From positions 868,001 to 932,000 of the forward strand of contig JAPEIS010000001.1 of NCBI GenBank assembly GCA_029531795.1: a stretch of 64,000 nt of DNA. Direction: 5' to 3'. Both the position numbers and the translations under genes were made by a program. A model generated the notes under the pieces. That model worked only from the letters and a program-made list of their open reading frames with translations. It did not search any database and had not been told where the DNA came from. This document shows positions 45,892 to 56,170 of this stretch, piece by piece. How positions within the stretch are numbered: position 1 is the stretch's first letter; each line of letters starts with the position of its first letter. This stretch comes from Sclerotinia nivalis. Taxonomy: Eukaryota > Ascomycota > Leotiomycetes > Helotiales > Sclerotiniaceae.

Positions 45892-48456
45892 ATGGCTTCT
45901 GGTATAACTTTTAAAGGAGAACCCTTAAAAGGGAGGTCTAATTATATTGAATGGATAAATAAGGCTAAATTATACCTCGAAATTAATGGTTTTATGCCTT
46001 ATATCGATGGATCCGAAACGCCTCCAAATAAATCATTATATGTAAATGATAAAGGAGAGCCTTATACCCCAGAATTGGCTATTAAATTCAATGAAAAAGC
46101 TTCCGAATATCTTCGAAATGAAAAGAGAGCTTTAGGAGCTATTAAATCTATAATTAGCTTCGAATTAGTCGAAAGATTTAAGGATAAAACTACGGCTAAA
46201 ACTCTCTGGGAAGCTATTAATAAAATATTCGGAGAATCTTCACTAGAACTAATGGGGAGATATCTGAATAAACTAATAGAATCCAATTATAATAGTTCTG
46301 ATGATATGGATGATTATACTAATTCTATTCAATCATCGTATAACTATTTAAAATCAATGAAATACGAAATTCCGAAGGCTTTTATAGCATGGTTTCTTTT
46401 TAGAGGCCTACCTAGTTCTTTCGATGGTTTTGCCTCTAGAAAATACGAAGAATTAGCTAAGGAGCTAGCTAATAATGACAACAATATTGATTTAGATAAT
46501 TTATTTTCTGAATTAATATCTGAAGAGGCTAGAATGAAATCTAATACAGATTTCAATGCAAATAAGGCTAGCTTTAAAAATAAGAATAAAACTCCTTATT
46601 GTAGTCATTGCCGAAAGAAGGGTCATTTAGAATCAAAATGCTTCATTAAATACCCTGAATTAAAGAATAATAAGGGTGCTAATAATAAGCAATCTAATTC
46701 TAATTCAAATTCGAATTCGAATAATGATTCGAGCAAAAAGAACCCTCTTTCAAACAAACAGTTAATGACTGTGAATCATAATATCGGAATAGCTAATTTA
46801 GCTAATATTTCGAAATATAAATTCATATTAGATTCCGGTGCCACAGAACATTATTGCCCTAATAAAGAATGGTTTATTAATTATAAACCATTAAAGAATC
46901 ATTGTATCACTGTAGCTAGTGGTGAAAACGTCTCAATCGAAGGAATAGGCGATATTCCTATTATTATTAATAATAATTCAGAGGTGATTATTCAAGGGGT
47001 ATATTATATACCCAAATTAGCTACAACCTTAATTAGTACGAATAAAATAGCTACTAGAGGTTGGGCTAGTCATATTATCCCTCCTGGAGACAAAATCAAC
47101 CTAGTTCATAAAGGGTATAATATTAAAACCACAGCTCCTTGGATCAATAATGCTTATTATTTAGATTTTAAAATAAACTCTAAATATATCGAAAGCATTA
47201 ATACCAATAACAGCTCTGAATTCGAAGAAGAACCAGAGCTATTAGCCAATAAAATCGATTTGAATCTAATGCATAAGAGATTAGGTCATATCAATAAGGA
47301 TCATCTCATCAAATCCTTAAATATTAAATCAGAAGATAATATATCTGATTTAAATACATGCGAACCATGTAAATTCGGCAAATTCCATCAAATAATAAGC
47401 CGAGAACCTTCTGAAATACCTCCTATATCGAATAAATTCGAAAAATTCAGCCTTGATATTGCAGGGCCCTTTCGAATTACAGGAATTAAAGGTGAAAAAT
47501 ACTTTTTAACCTTTACGGAATGGGCTACTAGAGCTATTTGGGTATATCCCATTAAATTCAAATCACAAGCCTACGATATTCTAATAGAGTTTTATAATCT
47601 AATTAAAACTCAGTTTAAAATTAACATTAAAATATTAAGACTAGATAATGCTCTAGAGTTTTTATCGAATAAATGGTCTATTTTCATCAAAAATCACGGG
47701 ATTATTTCAGAGTATATAAGCCCGTATACGCATTCCCAAAATGGAATAGCTGAGGTATTAAATAGATATATAATCGAAAGATTATTATGTCTAATTAAAG
47801 AAAAAGATATTCCTCTTTTTCTATGGCCTTATCTAATTCAGGCTATAGCCCATATCAAGAATAGAACCTATAATAGTTCTATTAAATCATCACCTTTCGA
47901 ATTGATATATAATAAGAAACCTAATCTAGATTACATAAAAATACTAGGTTCACTCACTTATATATTGAATAACAAAGAAATTCGAAAAGGGAAAATGGAT
48001 TTTAGGGCTCGAAAAGGTATATTAGTAGGTTTTGAATCCTCTAATAACTTTCTAATATATATCCCTGCAATAAAAAGAGTGATTAGTGCAAGGGATGTTG
48101 ATATTCAGGAGAATTTAAAATATTCCGATGAATATAAAAATCAGGATTTAAATATTTTGGAAGAAGAAAGCCCTGATTTCGAACCTATTAATACTATAAG
48201 TCAAGAAGAAGAAAATTCAACTTCAATTATAGTAGAAACCCCTACTCCTGAAAGGGAAATAGTCGAAATATCCGACGAATCAGAGCTTTCGGATGTTGAA
48301 ATCGAAGAAAACTCTTTCGAAAAACCCGAAATTCGAACCTCTAAACGAATTAGAGGTCTAGAACCTGAAAATAAAGGCTTTTCATATGATCATAAAGGTG
48401 TGTCATACTATGGTCTAGCTTTTTCGGGGTATTTTAATTCGATCAATAAGGGGTGA
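45892..48456 (+). CDS. Copia Gag-protease-integrase part of polyprotein
   Basis: 854-aa frame from ATG 45892. Gag (retrotransposon-of-copia-type, KTLWEAINKIFGESS) is followed by a CCHC knuckle YCSHCRKKGHLESKC near 46597. The aspartic protease active site is LDSGATEHYCP near 46829. The integrase has the HHCC zinc region (HKRLGHINKDH ... CEPCKFGK) and a DDE core: FSLDIAGPF, RLDNALEF and YTHSQNGIAEVLNRY. The frame ends at TGA 48454-48456 after the integrase C-terminal region, where an intact copia polyprotein would run on into reverse transcriptase; the next frame overlaps it by a few bases in -1. Acts in the cytoplasmic particle and then in the nucleus at integration. Confidence 0.9.
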   Translation: MASGITFKGEPLKGRSNYIEWINKAKLYLEINGFMPYIDGSETPPNKSLYVNDKGEPYTPELAIKFNEKASEYLRNEKRALGAIKSIISFELVERFKDKTTAKTLWEAINKIFGESSLELMGRYLNKLIESNYNSSDDMDDYTNSIQSSYNYLKSMKYEIPKAFIAWFLFRGLPSSFDGFASRKYEELAKELANNDNNIDLDNLFSELISEEARMKSNTDFNANKASFKNKNKTPYCSHCRKKGHLESKCFIKYPELKNNKGANNKQSNSNSNSNSNNDSSKKNPLSNKQLMTVNHNIGIANLANISKYKFILDSGATEHYCPNKEWFINYKPLKNHCITVASGENVSIEGIGDIPIIINNNSEVIIQGVYYIPKLATTLISTNKIATRGWASHIIPPGDKINLVHKGYNIKTTAPWINNAYYLDFKINSKYIESINTNNSSEFEEEPELLANKIDLNLMHKRLGHINKDHLIKSLNIKSEDNISDLNTCEPCKFGKFHQIISREPSEIPPISNKFEKFSLDIAGPFRITGIKGEKYFLTFTEWATRAIWVYPIKFKSQAYDILIEFYNLIKTQFKINIKILRLDNALEFLSNKWSIFIKNHGIISEYISPYTHSQNGIAEVLNRYIIERLLCLIKEKDIPLFLWPYLIQAIAHIKNRTYNSSIKSSPFELIYNKKPNLDYIKILGSLTYILNNKEIRKGKMDFRARKGILVGFESSNNFLIYIPAIKRVISARDVDIQENLKYSDEYKNQDLNILEEESPDFEPINTISQEEENSTSIIVETPTPEREIVEISDESELSDVEIEENSFEKPEIRTSKRIRGLEPENKGFSYDHKGVSYYGLAFSGYFNSINKG

Positions 48457-48971
48457 AACTCGAAATCGACGACGAAAATTCGAAAAACCTTCAATTAGCC
48501 TTCGATATTCGGCTTAATAATAACAACAAAATCATTATTAAAAAGCCTGATCATATATTGACCGAACCAAAATCCTATAAAGAAGCAATTAGCTCACCGG
48601 AGAAAGAATATTGGCTAAAAGCTATGGACTACGAAATAAATACCCTTGAATTGAATAAAACCTGGGATATTATTAATAATCCAAATAACAATAAAACCCT
48701 TAAAACTAGATGGGTTTATAAAATAAAGGATTTGGGTGATTTCATCGAATTCAAAGCTAGATTCGTAGCTAAAGGATTCGAGCAATTATACGGATTAGAC
48801 TATATTGATACCCATGCATCCGTAGTTAAATCGATGGCTTGGAAGCTATTATTCGTATTAGCTCTCCAAAATGATTGGCTAATTCATAAAATCGATATGG
48901 TATTAGCTTTTGCTCAAGGCAATATCGATACACCTCTGATCTTAACCCTCCTGAAGGCTTTAATGAATTAA
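48453..48971 (+). pseudogene. Copia reverse transcriptase, N-terminal part (frame -1)
   Basis: Continues the polyprotein in the -1 frame. It contains EKEYWLKAMDYEINTLELN, TLKTRWVYKIKDLGDF, FKARFVAKGFEQLYGLDY and HKIDMVLAFAQGNIDTP, where the copia family has KMDVKTAFL. The frame closes at TAA 48969-48971 before the active-site box. Loss of one base near 48440 and another near 48940 would explain both shifts. Not a separate gene. Confidence 0.8.
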
Positions 48972-50080
48972 ATAATAAAGCTTTAAAATTAAATAAGGCT
49001 TTATACGGTCTAAAACAATCGGCTCGAATCTGGTATTATACCTTAAAAGACATTCTAAACAAATTAGATTTCAATAATCTAATCACTGAAGAATGTATTT
49101 TTATCAATAAGAATAAGAATATCATTCTCAGTATATACGTCGATGATATAGCTATTATAGCTCCAAATCAAGAGATTATTAATGAATTCATTAGTAATCT
49201 TAAAAAGCATTTCGATTTAAAAGATCTAGGGCCTATTAAAGACTATTTAGGCATTCAAATCGAAAGAAAAGCCGACTGTTTAAAGCTACACCAATCAGAA
49301 CACACCAAAAAGATATTAGCTAGATTCGGAATGCTAGATTCACACCCTGTTTCCACTCCAATGGATCCGAAAATAAAGCTTTACTATAATAAAGAAAAAG
49401 CTAATAATAAGGATATAAAATTATATCAAGAAATTATTGGTTCTTTATTATATTTATCACTTGGAACTAGATTAGATATAGCTTTTCACGTCGGTAGATT
49501 AGCTAGTTTCTCGTCCAATCCTAGCTCTATACATCTCCAAGCCGCAAAAAGAATACTACGATATTTAAGAGGTACTATTAATAAAGGTACTAATTATAAA
49601 CGCAATAATAACCCTTATATTAAAGGTTATTGTGATTCGGATTATGGGGGTGATGTTAATACGTATAAATCAACTAGCGGATACGTATTTACACTAGCAG
49701 AAGGGCCTATTAGTTGGAAATCTAAACTACAATCAGTAGTAGCTCAATCAACTTCAGAGGCTGAATTTATAGCTATTAATATTGCAGCTAAAGAGGCTAT
49801 ATATATTAAAAAGCTATTAAAAGAACTCAATCTGTATAAACAAGATAAATTCCCACTATATACAGATAATCAAGCCGCGCTAGCACTTGCTAAAAACCCT
49901 ATATTTCACGAAAGAAGCAAGCATATAGCAATACGGTTTTACTATATTAGAGATATTATAAATTCAGGTGATTTAGATCTAATTTATATATCTACTAATG
50001 ATCAAAAAGCCGATGGCCTTACTAAGCCATTAGCTCGAATTAAATTAATCGAATTCTTAAAACAGATTAATTTATATTAA
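48939..50080 (+). pseudogene. Copia reverse transcriptase C-terminal part and RNase H
   Basis: Third frame of the polyprotein, open from about 48939 to TAA 50078-50080 without a usable start. It includes NPPEGFNELNNKAL, ALYGLKQSARIWY, the catalytic box SIYVDDIAII (YVDD intact), LGPIKDYLGIQIER and the RNase H core: IKGYCDSDYGGDVN, STSEAEFIAI, YTDNQAALALAKN and HIAIRFYYIRD. Key acidic residues are present. Only the frame changes upstream prevent a full polyprotein. Confidence 0.85.
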
Positions 50081-50110
50081 TATTATTAAAATATTTAATA
50101 CACTTATTAT

Positions 50111-50117
50111 GGGGGTG
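50111..50117 (+). other. Polypurine-like tract of the copia element
   Basis: GGGGGTG ends exactly at the base before the right LTR, where the plus-strand primer of LTR elements is cut. Confidence 0.6.
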
Positions 50118-50647
50118 TGTGAGAATTCCTAATAAGTTATTAAAACACTTAATAATATTTACCGAACCAATAGTTATATGATCACGTGATATATTAATAA
50201 TATGATTTCATATTATTAAATTTTATTATTATATAAAATTTCGATCATATATCATATCAGAATGATTTATAATGGAATAGAATGAAATGGAAGCATATAG
50301 AATTTTCTTATTCTCAGATTGAATACTATTGGTTATTATTTCCTTTTATTATATAAAATGATTCTATAAGATTCGATTTAAATCGATCTTATTTATAATC
50401 ATAGAATAGTGTAGAATCTCATTAAAATCTATAAATACGAAGATCTTCTTCAAAGAATTCTTCGAAAAAATAAGCAGATAAAAAATTCAATATTCAATAT
50501 ATATATAATTCTGACTTCAATATTCTATTGTTCATATATTCGATCACTCCTAAGCTAAATACGACTAAGTCTTCCACTATTATAATAAATAATATTATAG
50601 TATTATTATTATATTATTTATTATTATCCGATCAACCTCCTACGAGA
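50118..50647 (+). repeat. Right LTR of copia element
   Basis: 530 bp, identical by eye to the left LTR; followed by the duplicated GTTAA at 50648-50652. The open frame that starts inside it (50528) and runs into flanking DNA is a chance fusion. Confidence 0.95.
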
Positions 50648-50652
50648 GTTAA

Positions 50653-52212
50653 AGTAGAGGATGAGCATCAAGACTCAAAATTATTGAAATCTATCAATGA
50701 TGATGTGATAAGGCCATTTGAGATGGCAACAGACGGTAACTTACACACAGGAGAACAAGAAAATAATACGAAAGAATATCTGTTCTCGAACGTAATATAA
50801 CCTGACTTCCGGCACCAATCTATAATAATAACTCGAAGCAGTCCAAAAAGTTTTTGGCCATAAAGATTGATTGTGGATGAATTAGAAATTTAATAGCAAT
50901 AACCTTCTTCCTATTTTAGGAGGATTATGGAATATAGGTATGCATATGATGCTGGAGTAAATTCCCACCTAGCTAAAAACCCACCATGTACATTTTGCAT
51001 TTTGCACAATAATAGGATATTGATGTCGATTCAAGTTCCATTCGTGATAACTATTAAGTCAATCATCATATTACGATTGCATTGCACCACAGTGCAAACA
51101 TGTATACATATTCTTGGCCGCAACACCTGATGTTCATAATCTATCGCAATTAGATACATCGATCTATATACGAATCCAGAATCCTTACCCGCAACCCAAA
51201 AATATTAATTTGACTTCACCTCCATCATAACATGACTCCAGTGGGAACCACCCAATATCCTCAAGAAATCAATTATACTGTATCATATTATCTAGTAACT
51301 CCCATCGTAAAATTCATCTTGGAGTTCTTCTCTACTTCGTAGTACTTGTAATTCTCATCTATCTGTATATATATCATCGAGTACATGAATCTAGTATCTA
51401 TCGAATCAACTCGAAGATACTGTATCGGAAATCTATAAAGTACCTAGTAGTAGACCTGCTCATTGCATATTCTGTGTTTTAAGGATGAGATATCTTGGGA
51501 GGAGATCGAGTGGCTCGAAGTAATGTTTCTTTAGTGTTGTTTGTTTTAGCGCTGCACTATTTCTCCCAATGATCATTTGATTGGTCTGTTCATTTTAGTA
51601 CTATACTATTTCTCCCAATGCCCGTCTATTCTTTTTACTATCATTCATTTTAATACCATCTTTTTGCATCCTCTATATTCATTTTGTGCGGAAATCTATA
51701 GATGATGATGCTTAGGTCCTTATATAAGGTTATTGTTAAAATAATGACTCTTTACAGAAATGACGGGAAGCATAAGAGCTAGAATAATAGAGCATACAGG
51801 CTGTATTGTATCAACCAAAGAGGAAAGGTTCTATGGAATGGAGAGCTCTGATAGATCAGAGCTCTACTAGTACTAATTGGGACTAGCTCCCCCTGCTCTC
51901 TTCCATTGGAACCATCCATTTCAACAGTTATTTATATATCACATCGCATCACAAATTGGTAGTTAAGATACCTCGGGAAACGAGATCTGCATAATATCCA
52001 GAATCGAGATATGAAGTACTGGAATTAGACTGGTCACTGGTTTTGAGGATGCGAGACTTATGTTTGGAGGAGGTGGGGTGGGGGTTATGAATACTTGGAA
52101 TTTGATTTTGGGAATCTTGATGTATGTAGAGAGGGATTTTCGGATTTTCATTTACTAGGAAGGGAAAGAAAGGGACAGAAAGGGAAGGGAAAGAAAAGAA
52201 ATCAACAATCTG

Positions 52213-52252
<40 letters not shown>

Positions 52253-53009
52253 ATATATTTAAGAAATACCATTAATAGATTAGATATCCTCGTATTGATA
52301 TCCTCCTCATCACTACCAAAATAAAGTCAAAAATCATATATATCAGAAACCAAGATAAACTCCTATATAATTAACGAGTACTGAAATCAACATTCAACAT
52401 TCAACATTCAAGACAAGCAGACAAATTATCAGAAACTTTAAAAAACCTCAAACTCAAAGACTTATCAATATTAACATAATACATCTTGAATCTATATCTA
52501 CTAGTTTTGCAGGTAGGCGAGCGGTAACGGATCTATTAAGTTTACTGCTAGTGTTTGGTTTATAGAGGAGAGGAATTTAATATCGTCGTAGAATCCTGTT
52601 TCACATGGAGACTATATAGAGTTAGATCTTAGTTTGCTTTCATTCAAATATATTTCTTCTTACCTCTCTTGATCTGGATTTCGAGCATTTGCTAAATTCT
52701 GGCGTGCTAAAATATAATACTAGTGATATGGAAGTAGAATCAAAAAGCTTGGTATTTACGCTTTTAAGAGAAGAGTATTCTGAATACATGAATAGAAAGG
52801 AAAGGAAAATAAAGCCCCTAATCAAACAACTGCTGCATTGCAGGTAAAGTAATACAAAAAAATATGCAATCAATGCACAAAACAGTCGTTATCTAAATCC
52901 AATGCCATGAGCAATACTAACACCGAATTCATAATAACTTCGTGAAAAGCGCAAGAACAAAAGCTGCGAGGAGCAGGCCCAGCCCAGTTCATCTTATCTT
53001 ATCCATTCA
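50653..53009. repeat. Gene-free spacer with heptamer microsatellite
   Basis: 2.4 kb between the copia element and the cutinase. Just right of the element an open stretch (VKVEDEHQDSKLLKSINDD ... ending about 50800) may be an old interrupted sequence. Five copies of GGAAAAT occur at about 52217-52251, next to a purine-rich run at 52157-52200. No gene supported. Confidence 0.4.
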
Positions 53010-53749
53010 TTACATACCAGCCGCAGTCTTAACAAAAGCCGCAGCTGTGCCAGCATCCATCCCATACGTCAAATGAGGCATCAAAATCAAATCTCCATGC
53101 GCACAAATATTATCACCAGTATGGCAGATAACTTTAGTTTTTGCGGCTGATGCTCCCGCGACTGGAGTTCCGTTGTCTGATATGCGTGTTAGTGTATGGA
53201 GAGCATGGTTTGACAAGGGATTTATTTACCTGGGTCACCGAAAATGACGACGGCGCTGACTTTGGCCATGGTGGCTGCGGGAAGCATTTTGGCGGCGTTG
53301 TGTACGAGTTGCCCTCCTTGAGAGTAGCCTGACATGACAACTTTTGAATCGGGGCAGTTTGTGACGGCTGTTGAAACCATTTGAGCCCTATGGTATATTA
53401 TTAGTGGTTGGGCATTTGATGAGGATTGGGATGTATACATCATCTTGCTTCCGTTTGAATCACCTCCTGCTAAAAATCCGGGAATATCGGCAGGGTATGG
53501 AACACCTTGGGCAGCCACCTTGCTGGCTCCAACGGCTTGACCAAGAGCAGCAACTAATGGAGGTCCTACTACGGTACCGAGAGTTCCTGTTTCTGTGGTT
53601 CCACGAGCAAATATCAGCATCATTGGTGCGCATGCACTTGTGCCGGCTGCAGCTTTGACATTTCCAGTGCCATTGCTGCCCTTGATAATTGGCGTAGCTA
53701 GGACGGAAATGGGGAGGAGCAAGAGCGATAAGTATTGTGGAGTCTTCAT
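53010..53749 (-). CDS. Cutinase (carbohydrate esterase family 5), secreted
   Basis: Secreted serine esterase that hydrolyses the cutin polyester of plant cuticles. Exons are 53749-53439, 53387-53230 and 53176-53010; introns of 51 and 53 nt restore SKMMAQMVSTAV and FGDPDNGTPV. Length is 211 aa, normal for the family. Signal peptide about residues 1-18 (YLSLLLLPISVLA). Catalytic triad: Ser of GYSQGG near residue 125, Asp of TGDNICAHG, and His of LMPHLTYG. The oxyanion region FARGTTETGTLGTVVGP is typical. Conserved cysteines are present (SACAPM, TNCPDS, ICHTGDNICA). A polyester or plant-surface role is inferred; CE5 also includes acetylxylan esterases, but the motif set fits cutinase better. Confidence 0.95.
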
Positions 53750-56170
53750 TTTGATATTTGCTTGGATGTATTATATTTGTAAAGTAGTAAATGAGCGATG
53801 ATATTTGTACTATGTTCTTGAATTTAAAAATGAGCAATAAAAAGTAAGCTTAACTTGAATAATGAATTGAAAGAGAAACGGTCATCCATTGAGGCAGACA
53901 TAAACTTATATCTTCAATCATACCAAGAACCTCAGTCACAAAAAAAACATCATCACCGCAAACTTTCCTATAAATTGCAAATAGGAACGAGAAAAATGTT
54001 GCGATTGGCTGAAATTTTTCATGCAACTTTCAGGAAATGGATGCGATGAACATGCGGCACAGATGCAAGATTCATCAACATGAAACTCGTCTCAACCTCA
54101 CCTCACCATCATCCTACCGAGGTAAAAAAGAAAATCAGATGGCAATCTTTCTCCTTCTGTTCTATACATGGAACATTTTCGATGTTTAGACTATAACATC
54201 TGAAAATCTGGGCGTTAAGGCTGTGTATCCCAAACTTCATCAACTTGAGAAGGATGGGTAACATCGCCGATTGTTCAACATATTTCAATACTTTGGTGTG
54301 GTGTACCAGTAGGTTAAATGAAGGATCGGTTGTTGCATATAATGAGTTTCCACTGAATTAAAGATAGAATTCTCTTTGCAGAGCTGCCGGAATGTCCATT
54401 ACAATTTGAATATGTAAACTTACTCAAGATATGAAGGCCGGAGTCTGATACTATAGATATCCCTGAGCGATCGGGACAATTATTAGCCCATGTTGTCATT
54501 TGTCTGTGCGACGAGCCTCAATTGAGATATTAACATGTAAGTTTTCATGCATCGGTACTCATTTTGCTTAAACAACGTGGTTGTGTAGAAAATAAAGATG
54601 TTCGCATCGTTTGACACCAAGCCACAACGAAATACTTTTGGGGATTGTGATGGTTGGAGCGTTGCTTTTCTCGAAATGCGATTCGTGAACAAAAACTGTC
54701 CCACCAGGGCCGCATCCATTTTATTTATCCTTAGGCTATTTCAGGATTGTTTTGATTTTTGCTGGGCAGCTATTGCCAATGATCCAGGACTCGTATTGTT
54801 TTTCAAACAATCAGATCGACATCCTACATCATACATCATATATTATGCGCTGATGTTCATGGTATTTCGTACTGTGGGGAGAATTGCATTGAGATTCCAA
54901 GGATTCAGGGGCTCGCGGTATGGAAATAAGTTTAAGCTTCCGATCAAACAAATTTAAACCATTGCAGAATTTCATTTATTTTACAAATAATAACCAAACT
55001 CATATTTTTGAATCAGTTTATGACTCGATTTTCGGCAACAACCGAGTTTTTGCTGGGCACCGAAGTCCAAAAAGGGGAATTGCTCCGGCAAACAATGTCG
55101 GGTAGAAACCCGACAAAGCCTCACACGGAGAAAATGGCCCAAGGCGAATAGGATCAGGCTCGGTGCAAATAATTCTATATGGATTTTTCGACAATCTGAT
55201 GGTGGAAAATGAAGAAAAGAAAGCACAATTAATGTATCTGGTTCGAGGACAAAACGATGCAGGACAATGATTGAAGCGAAGAGGATTGCTAAATTCCGAC
55301 TCCCTGAGGCACTGAATGCTATACTTCTGGTATTCCTACTGGCATGGCCGGCTGTTATTTATTTTGGCAACGTCGTTCTAGCAATCATTGAGGTTTGCCT
55401 TACCCACGCTCGACTATCGGCTCACTTCTTCTTGCTAAAGTTGCTAAAATTGCACTGAAGGGGGAATGATGCCACACCTAAGATCAGTCGGAGTACATCC
55501 AATGACAACAATACAACATGAAGTGGGATGCTCGCGGCACTGTCTTTTCTTTTGCACCTCAACATGTAATACAGGCTTTTAGACAATACCGTTTGTTCCT
55601 TTAACCCGTTAATCTACTGCTCATAGAAGTCTTTCAGCAGTTTTGACGCTGGAGCAGGAACCTAATCCTTTTCCATGTATATCTTGTCACTAAGTAGTGG
55701 TTGGCGCACTATGAATAAATGTCATTCAAATTCGGCCGATAGGTCTCTATAGTGGCATGGAAGTTTATTTCCGCAACGGTTCGAGAAAAGGCGATCATTA
55801 GCACACCAAACTACGACGTGACATTCACAGCTAGAAAACACTGAGTCTTTAGACTCCAAAAAGAAGTCTGGAACTTCGAATCTGATTCTTTAATGTTTGT
55901 GGGGATTTCACCCTGGATTCTGATCTATATAAAACCCAGAGCTAAGAAGGAATGTAAGAAATGATGGGCAAAAGTATACAGCTCTCATACCTGTTTATCT
56001 ACACCTTCAAAGAAACAATCACAAGACAGTGAAGTATCTATTCTATGCTCCAATTTATGCGTACACAAACATACCACTTGAAAAAAAAAAGCTGAATATT
56101 AACCAGCAAAAATAATATAACGAAAACAAATACAATTAATACGTTATTTCCCTAGCATATATACTCAAGG
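53750..56170. other. Spacer between cutinase promoter and P450 3' end
   Basis: 2.4 kb with no supported gene. The first part is the cutinase promoter. Open frames at 54598-54957 and 55267-55458 (the latter hydrophobic, ALNAILLVFLLAWPAVIYFG) have no recognisable family or clear start; a TATATAAAA-like element lies near 55926. Confidence 0.35.

Larger units (their letters stand above)
44876..50647 (+). mobile_element. Complete Ty1/copia LTR retrotransposon, recent insertion
   Basis: 5772 bp element bounded by two 530-bp LTRs and a GTTAA duplication. Internal order is gag zinc knuckle, protease, integrase, reverse transcriptase, RNase H, which is the copia (Pseudoviridae-type) order. Primer site follows the left LTR directly; a G-rich polypurine-like tract precedes the right LTR. 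The LTRs appear identical base for base when compared by eye, so the insertion is young. Two single-base frame changes interrupt the polyprotein. Very AT-rich relative to flanking genes. Confidence 0.95.

Noticed and set aside
48440..48460. Programmed -1 frameshift site in the copia element
   Set aside because: AAT AAG GGG TGA does not fit the canonical X XXY YYZ heptamer, and a second shift 500 bp later has no such site; indels or sequence errors are simpler.
50528..50800. 90-codon frame starting in the right LTR
   Set aside because: First 40 codons are LTR sequence; a chance fusion with flanking DNA.
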